From positions 18,618,001-18,682,000 of the forward strand of contig NW_027488366.1 of NCBI RefSeq assembly GCF_051014445.1: a stretch of DNA of 64,000 bases, given 5' to 3'. Below are positions 13,413-20,515 of the stretch, piece after piece (position 1 is the first letter of the stretch; the number at the start of each line of letters is the position of its first letter). Source of the stretch: Colletes latitarsis (lineage: Eukaryota > Arthropoda > Insecta > Hymenoptera > Colletidae). The notes beneath the pieces were generated by a model that worked only from the letters and a program-made list of their open reading frames with translations, ran no database searches and was not told the origin of the DNA. The translations under genes and the position numbers were made by a program.

Positions 13413-16094
13413 TTGAACAGATCCTGGGTTTTTTCTGGTTTGGATCACGTAGTAGTGTGGTACCACACGGTGTCGGGTTGGCACGTGGTCGCGGGGGCAG
13501 AGACACTCTCCGATGACCGGTACATCCGGATGGAGGTCTCTGCCGCCGCGAGTGCATCCCGACACGGCCGCCTGCGTGGCACCCCACCACGCCGCTGGGC
13601 GCTTCGGCGCCTGGACAAGGACGCCCTGATGGCAGCTGCCCTCGCTGCAACTTGGCCGCAGGGAGCGGCTGAGTTGCCGAGCATAGAGGAGGAGGTCGCC
13701 CGGCTCGGAGCATTGGTCGCGGGTATTTGCGACGCGGCGATGCCTCGGGTCGGGCGGGCTTCTCCTCGCCGGGCGGTGTACTGGTGGTCGGACGCGATCG
13801 CGGAGTTGCGAGTCGCGACTGTCCGCGCCCGACGCCAGTACACCCGCGCGCGCCGTCGTCAACGTACAGGCGACGGCGTGGCGCGAGCGAGGGCAGCTGA
13901 TGACATGTATGGAGCATACCGCGTGGCGCGGGTTGCTCTGCAGGTCGCCATCAAACGGGCCAAGACCCAGGCATGGAAGGAGCTCCTCCAGACCCTTGAT
14001 GACGATCCATGGGGGCGCCCATATAAGGTGGTGCTGAATAAGCTCCGCCCGTGGGCGCCCCCCGTCACCGAGGGTCTTGACCCCCGGCTGCTGGAGGACG
14101 TGGTCAATACACTCTTCCCAATTGGGGAGAGGGGACCGCGTCCTCCGGCGGCGGCGGCTGTCCCAGTGGAGTGGACGGCCGAGCTGGGGGTCACGCAGGA
14201 GGAGCTGGCAGCGGCCATCAGACGGCTCGGGGTTCGTAACACGGCCCCGGGTCCGGATGGTGTGCCCGGCCGGGTTTGGGTCTTGACCCAGGGCGTCCTT
14301 GGGGCCGACCTCAGGCGGTTGTTCGACCGCTGCCTGAGGGACGGGCGATTCCCCCCCAGTTGGAAGGTGGCGAGGATGGTCCTCCTCCGGAAGGAGGGTC
14401 GGCCCGCGGAGTCTCCCTCCGCATACCGGCCCATTTGTCTCCTCGACGAGGTGGGCAAGCTCTTCGAGCGGGTGATTGCTGCCCGCCTCGTCGAGCACCT
14501 GTCGCGGGGTGATCCCGGTCTGGCCGAATGCCAGTTCGGTTTCCGGGGGGGCCGATCGACTATCGACGCGATAGGTCGTGTGAGGGCCCTCTCGGGGGCG
14601 GCCGTCTCCCGGGGTGGGGTGGCATTGGCAATATCCTTGGATATTGCCAATGCCTTTAACACCCTCCCCTGGGAAGAGATAAGGAGGGGACTCGAATATC
14701 ATCGAGTCCCCCCTTGTCTCAGGGCGGTCGTCGGGGATTATCTCCGCGGCAGGTGGATCGAGTATCCGGGCCGGGATGGTGATATGCGGAGGGAGGTGTA
14801 CTGCGGTGTTCCGCAGGGGTCGGTCCTCGGACCACTCCTGTGGAACATGGCGTACGACTCGGTGTTGCGGGCCGGCCTCCCCGACGGCGTCAGCACGGTG
14901 TGTTATGCGGATGACACACTGGTGCTGGCCGTCGGGGCGCACTGGGGGAGGGCCATGCGCCGCGCGGAGGAGGGGTCGCAACGCGTCGTCGACCGGATCA
15001 GGGGGATGGGGATGACGGTGGCGGTCCATAAGACCGAGGTGATTGCGTTTCATTCACCTCGGCAGGATCCGCCACCCCCTCTGATGCGGGTGGGTGGGGC
15101 TGACATCGAGGTGAAGCCCCAGATCAGGTATCTAGGGCTGATCCTCGATAGCCACTGGCGTTTCGAGGAGCATTTCCGATGCCTGGTCCCCCGGTTGGAA
15201 AGGATGGTTGCGGCTCTGGGCCGGATCCTGCCCAACCTGGGGGGCCCGGCGGGCCGAGTTCGTCGCCTCTATGTGGCAATAGTCCAGTCGGTGGCCCTAT
15301 ACGGGGCCCCCGTCTGGGCGGACGACCTGGCTGCCTCCCGGCGCAGCATGACTATGCTGCGTCGGGTGCAGAGGCGCATGGCGCTCAGGGTCGTCCGCGG
15401 GTATCGGACCGTGTCACATGAGGCGGCGACGGTTCTAGCGGGGATGCCGCCCTTGGACCTGCTCGCGCGGTCGCACGCGGTGATGTATCGGCACCGCGTC
15501 GACCGTCGCGCGGGGGTGGGGGCGGTCCCGGGCGGGCAGGAACCTGCTTGGGGCGATTTGAAGCGCCAGGCCCGGCAGTCCGTGTTGCTCGCGTGGCAGG
15601 AGCGGCTGGCTCTGCCAACCGCGGGGCACCGGACTGTCGGGGCGGTTCGGCCACTCCTGAAGGAGTGGCTGGACAGAGGCCATGGCAGCCTCACCTACCG
15701 GATGGCACAGGTGTTTTCCGGGCATGGCAGCTTCGGAAGATACCTGTGCCGGATAGGGAAGGAGCCGACGGCGCGTTGCTGCCACTGCGACGCTGAGCAG
15801 GACACGGCGGATCATACCCTGGAGGTATGCCCCGCGTGGGAGGGGGAGCGCCGTGTCCTGGTCGGCGTCGTCGGGCGGGATGTCTCGCTGCCGGGCGTGG
15901 TGCGCGCCATGCTCGGCAGCGAGGAGAAGTGGAGGGCCGTGGCCTCCTTCTGCGAGAACGTAATGTTGCAGAAGGAGGCCGCGGGGAGGGAGCGCGAGCT
16001 TCAGCGGCGCGCTGAAGCTCGCGCTCGTGCGGTGGCCCGAGGTCGTCGCCCGGTCGCGAGGCGTCGCGGGCAGCCGCCTCGGCGTGGCGGATGA
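13413..16094 (+). CDS. ORF2 fragment: reverse transcriptase with C-terminal zinc knuckle
   Basis: An 893-codon open frame ending in TGA at 16092-16094. Residues 1-19 (MNRSWVFSGLDHVVVWYHT) are read from satellite; the element begins at codon 19/20, so the ATG is fortuitous. Residues 33-38 (SDDRYI) match the end of the APE endonuclease, where the family has SDH. Reverse transcriptase blocks follow: PGPDG at 279-283, FPPSWK at 313-318, YRPICLL from 338, QFGFR at 374-378, motif A SLDIANAF with Asp410, motif B GVPQGS at 465-470, motif C YADD at 498-501 (both Asp present), and RYLGLILD from 572. A C-X2-C-X8-H-X4-C knuckle lies at 789-806, typical of R1-clade ORF2. The C-terminus is Arg-rich. Known role: nicking the target and reverse-transcribing element RNA on the primed end. 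Without the endonuclease it cannot be autonomous, but the polymerase looks intact. Confidence 0.92.
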   Translation: MNRSWVFSGLDHVVVWYHTVSGWHVVAGAETLSDDRYIRMEVSAAASASRHGRLRGTPPRRWALRRLDKDALMAAALAATWPQGAAELPSIEEEVARLGALVAGICDAAMPRVGRASPRRAVYWWSDAIAELRVATVRARRQYTRARRRQRTGDGVARARAADDMYGAYRVARVALQVAIKRAKTQAWKELLQTLDDDPWGRPYKVVLNKLRPWAPPVTEGLDPRLLEDVVNTLFPIGERGPRPPAAAAVPVEWTAELGVTQEELAAAIRRLGVRNTAPGPDGVPGRVWVLTQGVLGADLRRLFDRCLRDGRFPPSWKVARMVLLRKEGRPAESPSAYRPICLLDEVGKLFERVIAARLVEHLSRGDPGLAECQFGFRGGRSTIDAIGRVRALSGAAVSRGGVALAISLDIANAFNTLPWEEIRRGLEYHRVPPCLRAVVGDYLRGRWIEYPGRDGDMRREVYCGVPQGSVLGPLLWNMAYDSVLRAGLPDGVSTVCYADDTLVLAVGAHWGRAMRRAEEGSQRVVDRIRGMGMTVAVHKTEVIAFHSPRQDPPPPLMRVGGADIEVKPQIRYLGLILDSHWRFEEHFRCLVPRLERMVAALGRILPNLGGPAGRVRRLYVAIVQSVALYGAPVWADDLAASRRSMTMLRRVQRRMALRVVRGYRTVSHEAATVLAGMPPLDLLARSHAVMYRHRVDRRAGVGAVPGGQEPAWGDLKRQARQSVLLAWQERLALPTAGHRTVGAVRPLLKEWLDRGHGSLTYRMAQVFSGHGSFGRYLCRIGKEPTARCCHCDAEQDTADHTLEVCPAWEGERRVLVGVVGRDVSLPGVVRAMLGSEEKWRAVASFCENVMLQKEAAGRERELQRRAEARARAVARGRRPVARRRGQPPRRGG
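13449..13468. other. 5' junction of the element with the forward array
   Basis: Satellite sequence ends at GTGTGGTACCACAC (13455-13468). The expected next bases, TGAAACAGTC, are replaced by GC-rich element sequence from 13469. The break falls two bases inside the end of the monomer's 16-bp palindrome (AGTGTGGTACCACACT in intact units). Confidence 0.88.
14094..14145 (+). other. Coding-region hairpin, 12-bp stem with a nested 8-bp stem
   Basis: Arms 14094-14105 and 14134-14145 pair over 12 positions, one being U.G. Inside, 14112-14119 pairs with 14124-14131, again with one U.G, around an AATT loop. Confidence 0.75.
14442..14495 (+). other. Coding-region hairpin, 16-bp stem
   Basis: Arms 14442-14457 and 14480-14495 are complementary over 16 positions with a single U.G. 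The 22-nt loop holds its own small stem, GCTC-TTC-GAGC. It lies in the codons just after the YRPICLL block of the reverse transcriptase. Confidence 0.8.
14621..14711 (+). other. Two adjacent perfect hairpins over RT motif A
   Basis: Arms 14621-14634 and 14641-14654 form a perfect 14-bp stem with a 6-nt loop spanning the motif A codons (Asp410). Shortly after, 14686-14695 and 14702-14711 form a perfect 10-bp stem, also with a 6-nt loop. Confidence 0.85.
14879..14937 (+). other. 21-bp stem with the YADD codons in the loop
   Basis: Left arm 14879-14902 and right arm 14915-14937 pair as blocks of 10, 6 and 5 bp, separated only by a 2-nt bulge and a 1/2-nt internal loop. The 12-nt terminal loop, 14903-14914, carries the codons of the catalytic YADD box. 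Confidence 0.82.
15337..15366 (+). other. 13-bp coding-region hairpin, GACT loop
   Basis: Arms 15337-15349 and 15354-15366 pair over 13 positions with one G.U and a 4-nt loop. A further 4 bp (CTGC with GCAG) can form outside a small internal loop. Confidence 0.78.
15464..15512 (+). other. 18-bp bulged coding-region hairpin
   Basis: Pairs of 5, 5 and 8 bp from 15464-15482 with 15492-15512, interrupted by a one-base and a three-base bulge, close a 9-nt loop. Confidence 0.72.
15789..15869 (+). other. Nested hairpin over the zinc-knuckle codons
   Basis: A perfect 12-bp stem (15798-15809 with 15849-15860) encloses a perfect 6-bp hairpin (15813-15818 with 15824-15829). It is extended outside by GACGC/GCGTC (15789-15793 with 15865-15869). 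The His801 and Cys806 codons lie within it. Confidence 0.78.
15941..16025 (+). other. Two strong perfect hairpins at the ORF2 3' end
   Basis: Arms 15941-15953 and 15968-15980 are a perfect 13-bp stem with a 14-nt loop. Arms 15991-16005 and 16011-16025 are a perfect 15-bp stem with a 5-nt loop, the strongest in the element. Both lie in codons for the charged, Arg-rich tail, so the coding sequence and UTR form one continuous structured 3' region. Confidence 0.88.
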
Positions 16095-16609
16095 CCTAGG
16101 CTGGGAGGGGGGTCCTGAGGGGACCCTCCTCCCGCCAAGCGGCGCCGGGTCGGACCGGTTGGGGGTAGGAGTGCCTCCCCCTACCGGTCCGACGCAAGGG
16201 GAGGCACCCTCGGCGGTATGGTGCGGCCATGAACGCCCGGCCGCCGAGGGGAGGAAACGGGGTCGCGGGCGGTTGCGAGTTGGGGCTCGCAGCCGCCACT
16301 AAACGCGGCCCTGGGACGGATAGCGGCGGGATGGAGTGGCCCCGTCCCGCCGCTATGAGGCAGTGTGTCTACTGGGGGGACCGATTGCCCCCCGGGGGAT
16401 GGGCGCGAAAGCGCGGGCACGGGGAGGATACCGGAAGAATGCTTCGAGCGATTCCCGGTATCCTCCCAAAGCGTGCCGAAGGGTCACCGTGGGGTTTTTA
16501 GTGGGTAGGTCCCGCGCCTGTCGCTGTACGGGCGCGGGGAATCCCACACACCCCTCCCACCTCTCCCCAAGGAGGTGTGAGGGAGTCTTTCGAAGATTTT
16601 CCCCACGAC
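16095..16609 (+). other. 3' UTR of the retrotransposon, built of consecutive hairpins
   Basis: About 515 GC-rich bases between the ORF2 stop and the poly(A). No coding potential of note and no AATAAA-type signal was seen. Nearly the whole interval is taken up by inverted repeats in series: 16103-16133, 16149-16193, 16207-16250, 16268-16297, 16320-16356, 16374-16393, 16403-16414 (GCGC-GAAA-GCGC, a GNRA-type tetraloop), 16422-16467, 16501-16547 and 16552-16583. In R2 and other non-LTR elements, 3' UTR structure is what the reverse transcriptase recognises to start target-primed reverse transcription. A similar role here is inferred. Confidence 0.8.
16422..16467 (+). other. 20-bp hairpin in the 3' UTR
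   Basis: A perfect 13-bp stem (16422-16434 with 16455-16467), then GAAT/ATTC and GCT/AGC, closing a TCG loop with only two unpaired bases on one side and one on the other. It is the longest UTR stem. Confidence 0.85.
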
Positions 16610-16636
16610 AAAAAAAAAAAAAAAAAAAAAAAAAAA
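16610..16636 (+). other. Poly(A) tail of the retrotransposon
   Basis: Twenty-seven uninterrupted adenines between the UTR end (CCCCACGAC) and satellite resuming at GTATGAGTCTGATGAG. Intact monomers read GCGAAAGTATGAG here, so up to three of the adenines could belong to the target. The tail marks the 3' end and the strand of the insertion. Confidence 0.93.
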
Positions 16637-16660
16637 GTATGAGTCTGATGAGTGAAAATC
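16637..16660. other. 3' junction of the element with the reverse array
   Basis: Directly after the poly(A) the satellite resumes in reverse orientation, at a different point in the monomer (GCGAAA / GTATGAG boundary) from the left break. The two flanks share no short direct repeat that could be a target-site duplication. Confidence 0.85.
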
Positions 16661-18795
16661 CCAGGGCTAACCTAGACCTAACATGCGTTATCCTCTATAA
16701 TATTGATGGAAACCAGGTTTAATTGACTGTTTCAGTGTGGTCCCACATTACTACGTGATCCAAACCAGAAAAAACCCAGGATCTGTTCAACATGTATGTG
16801 AAAAACGCGAAAGTATGAGCCTGATGTGGGCAAATCCCAGACCTATCCCAGACCTAACTTGCGTTGTCCTCTAAGATATTGATGGAAACCAGGTTTGATT
16901 GACTGTTTCAGTGTTGTACTTCATTACTACGTGATGCAATCCAGAAAAAGCCCAGGATCTAGCCATCAAATATGAGAAATATGCGAAAGAATGAGCCTGA
17001 TGAGAGCAAATCCCAGACCTAACCTAGACCTAACATGAATTATTCTCTAAAATATTGATCGAAACCAGGTTTAATTGACTGTTTCAGTGTTGTACTTCAT
17101 TACTACGTGATGCAATCCAGAAAAAGCCCAGGATCTAGCCATCAAGTATGAGAAATATGCGAAAGAATGAGCCTGATGAGAGCAAATCCCAGAGCTTACC
17201 TAGACATAACATCAATTATTCTCTAAAATATTGATCAAAACCAGGTTTAATTGACTGTTTCAGCGTGGTACCACATTACTACGTGATCCAAACCAGAAAA
17301 AACCCAGGATCCGTTCAACAAGTATGAGAAGAATGCGAAAGTATGAGCCTGATGAGTGAAAATCCCAGGCCTAACCTAGACCTAACATGCGTTATCTTCA
17401 AAAATATTGATCGAAACCTGGTTTAATCGACTGTTTCAGTGTGGTACCACATTACTATGGGATCCAAACCAGAAAATAACCCAGGATCTGTTCAACGAGT
17501 ATGTGAAGTGTGCGAAAGAATGAGCCTGATGAGAGCAAATCCCAGACCTAACCTGGACCTAACATGAATTATTCTCTAATATATTGATCGAAACCAGGTT
17601 TAATTGACTGTTTCAGTGTGGTCCTACATTACTACGTGATCCAAACCAGAAATAGCCGAGGATCCAGCCATGAAGTATGAGAAATATGCGAAAGTATGAG
17701 CCTGATGAGGGCAAATCCTAGACCTAACCCAGACCTAACATGCGTTATCCTCTCAAATATTGATCGCAAACAGGTTTAATGGACTGTTTCAGTGTGGTAC
17801 CACACTACTACGTGATCCAAACCAGAAAAAACCCAGGATCTGTTCAACAAGTATGTGAAAAACGCGAAAGTATGAGTCTGATGAGGTCAAATCCCAGACC
17901 TATCCCAGACTTAACTTGCGTTATCCTTTAAAATATTGATCGAAACCAGGTTTAATTGACCGTCTCAGTGTTGTACTTCATTACTACGTGATGCAATCCA
18001 GAAAAAGCTCAGGATCTAGCCGTCAAGTATGAGAAATATGCGAAAGAATGAGCCTGACGAGAGCAAATCCCAGACCTAACCTAGACCTAACATGAATTAT
18101 TCTCTAAAATATTCATCAAAACCAGGTTTAATTGACTGTTTCAGTGTGGTACCACATTACTACGTGACCCAAACCAGAAAAAACCCAGGATCTGCTCAAC
18201 AAGTATGTGAAAGACGCGAAAGTATGAGCCTGATGAGGGCAAAGCCCAGACCTATCCCAAACTTAACTTGCGTTATCCTTTAAAATATTGATCAAAACCA
18301 GGTTTAATTGACTGTTTCAGTGTGGTACCACATTGCTACGTGATCCAATCCAGAAATAGCCCAGGATCCAGCCATGAAGTATGAGAAATATGCGAAAGTA
18401 TGAGCCTGATGATGGCAAATCCTAGACCTAACCCAGACCTAACATGCGTTATCCTCTAAAATATTTATCAAGATCAGGTTTAATTGATTGTTTCAGTGTG
18501 GTACCACATTACTACGTGATTCACACCAGAAAAAACCCAAGATCCGTTCAACAAGTATGTGAAGAATGCGAAAGTATGAGTCTGATGAGTGAAAATCCCA
18601 GGCCTAACCTAGACCTAACATGAGTTATCCTCAATAATATTGATCGAAACCAGGTTTAATTGAGTGTTTCAGTGTTGTACTGCATTACTATGTGATGCAA
18701 TCCAGAAAAAGCCCCGGAACTAGCCATCTAGTATGAGAAATATGCGAAAGAATGAGCCTGATGAGAGCAAATCCCAGACCTAACCTAGACCTAAC

Positions 18796-18971
18796 ATGAA
18801 TTATTCTCTAAAATATTCATCAAAACCAGGTTTAATTGACTGTTTCAGTGTGGTACCACATTACTACGTGATCCAAACCAGAAAAAACCCAGGATCTGCT
18901 CAACAAGTATGTGAAAGACGCGAAAGTATGAGCCTGATGAGGGCAAAGCCCAGACCTATCCCAGACCAAAC
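18796..18971 (-). repeat. Representative satellite monomer (176 bp)
   Basis: One full-length unit given as a reference for the array. On the plus strand it runs from ATGAATTATTCTC through AATATTCATC, the TTTCAGTGTGGTACCACATT palindrome box, ACGTGATCC, the CAGAAAAAACCCAGGATC box and TATGTGAAAGACGCGAAAG to the AGACCTATCCCAGACC double motif. The next landmark begins exactly 176 bp on, and related units begin at 18092 and 18972, which fixes the period. Confidence 0.9.
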
Positions 18972-20515
18972 TTGCGTTATCCTCTAAAATATTGGTCGAA
19001 ACCAGGTTTAATTGATTGTTACGGTGTGGTCCCACATTACTACGTGAACCAAACCAGAAAAAACCCAGGATCCGGTCAACAAGTATGTGAAGAATGCGAA
19101 AGTATGAGTCTGATGCGTGAAAATCCCAGGCCTAACCTAGACCTAACATGCGTTATCCTCAAAAATATTGATCCAAACCAGGTTTAATGGACTGTTTCAG
19201 TGTGGTACCACTTTACTACGTGATCCAAAGCAGAAAAAACACTCGATCAGGTCAACATGTATGTTAGAACTGCGAAAGTATGACCCTGATGAGGGCAAAT
19301 CCCAGACCTATCCCAGACCTAACTCGCGTTGTCCTCTAAGATATTGATGCAAACCAGGTTTAATTGACTGTTTCAGTGTTGTACTTCATTACTACGTGAT
19401 GCAATCCAGAAAAAGCCCAGGATCTAGCCATCAAGTATGAGAAATATGCGAAAGAATGAGCCTGATGGGAGCAAATCCCAGACCTATCCCAGACTTAACT
19501 TGCGTTATCCTCTAAAATATTGATCGAAACCGGGTTTAATCGACTGTTTCAGTGTGGTACCACATTACTACGTGATCCAAACCAGAAAAAACCCAGGATC
19601 AGGTCAACAAGTATGTGAAAAACGCGAAAGTATGAGCCTGATGAGGGCGAATCCCAGACCTAACCCAAACCTAACATGCGTTATCCTCTAAAATATTTAT
19701 CAAGACCAGGTTTAATTGAATGTTTCAGTGTGGTACCACATTACTACGTGAACCAAACCATGAAAAACCCTGTATCTGTTCAACAAGTATGTGAAGAATG
19801 CTAAAGTATGAGTCTGATGAGTGAAAATCCCAGGGCTAACCTAGACCTAACATGCGTTGTTCTCAAAAATATTGATCCAAACCAGGTTTAATGGACTGTT
19901 TCAGTGTGGTACCACTTTACTACGTGATCCAAACCAGAAAAAAACGGGACCTGTGCAACAAGTATGTGAAAAACGCGAAAGTATGAGCCTGATGAGGGCA
20001 AATCCCAGACCTATCCCAGACCAAACTTGCGTTATCCTCTAAAATATTGATCGAAACCAGGTTTAATCGACTGTTTCAGTGTGGTACCACATTGCTACGT
20101 GATCCAAACCACAAAAAACCCAGGATCAGTTGAACAAGTATGTGAAAAACGCGAAAGTATGAGCCTGATGAGGGCGAATCCCAGACCTATCCCAGACCAA
20201 ACTTGTGTTATCCCCTAAAATATTGATCGAAACCAGTTTTAATTGACTGTTTCAGCGTGGTACCACATTACTACGTGATCCAAACCAGTAAAAACCCAGG
20301 ATCCGTTCAACAAGTATGTGAAGAATGCGAAAGTATGAGTCTGATGAGTGAAAAACCCCGGTCTAACCTAGACCTAACATGCGTTATCCTCAAAAATATT
20401 GATCGAAAACTGGTTTAATCGACTGTTTCAGTGTGGTACCACATTACTATGTGATCCAAACCAGAAAATAACCCAGGATCTGTTCAACGAGTATGTGAAG
20501 TGTGCGAAAGTATGA

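Larger units (their letters stand above)
1..13468 (+). repeat. 176-bp satellite array, forward orientation
   Basis: About 75 head-to-tail monomers of about 176 bp fill this stretch; no gene is visible. Landmarks in each monomer, in order, are a TTAGGTC-rich segment, the CTCATCAGGCTCA block, a TTTCGC block, GATCCTGGG, a pyrimidine-rich TTTTTTCTGG, a CACGTAGTA box, the GTGGTACCAC palindrome or its degenerate form, and AATATTTTAGAG. The period follows from repeated landmarks 176 or 352 bp apart. All monomers here run in one direction. Short ORFs of about 60 codons recur because 176 is not a multiple of 3, so the frame changes at each monomer; I do not consider them genes. The unit length resembles centromeric and pericentromeric satellites in general (family knowledge); the location in the chromosome is inferred. 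Confidence 0.97.
13469..16636 (+). mobile_element. 5'-truncated R1-clade non-LTR retrotransposon
   Basis: A 3.17-kb GC-rich insertion between two satellite arrays. It encodes the C-terminal end of an APE-type endonuclease, a whole non-LTR reverse transcriptase and a CCHC knuckle, followed by a 3' UTR and 27 adenines, which is the order expected for the 3' part of an R1-clade element (R1, TRAS, SART and relatives). ORF1 and nearly all the endonuclease are missing, as expected from incomplete target-primed reverse transcription. A poly(A) tail is typical of TRAS and SART and unlike canonical rDNA R1; assignment below clade level is uncertain. The flanks are satellite in opposite orientations and no target-site duplication is visible, so this is not a simple insertion into one array. 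The uninterrupted ORF and clean poly(A) suggest a fairly recent event. Confidence 0.93.

Noticed and set aside
13320..15053. 577-codon minus-strand ORF opposite the reverse transcriptase
   Set aside because: A shadow of the GC-rich ORF2: it has no recognisable domain, its last part runs into satellite, and the plus frame has all reverse transcriptase motifs in order. The other minus- and plus-strand ORFs within 13402-16547 are rejected for the same reason.
13469..16636. Insertion at a TTAGG-type telomeric target as in TRAS or SART
   Set aside because: Neither junction lies at the TTAGGTC segment of the monomer; the 3' junction is at GCGAAA/GTATGAG.
13469..16636. Canonical R1 in 28S rDNA
   Set aside because: No rDNA sequence flanks the element, and it has a poly(A) tail.
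13449..16660. Target-site duplication flanking the element
   Set aside because: Bases next to the 5' end (GGTACCACAC) and after the poly(A) (GTATGAGTCT) do not match directly; the flanks are in opposite satellite orientation.
16027..16722. Small plus-strand ORFs in the 3' UTR (for example 16336-16722)
   Set aside because: They run through the hairpin array and poly(A) into satellite and have biased, repetitive composition; no domain.
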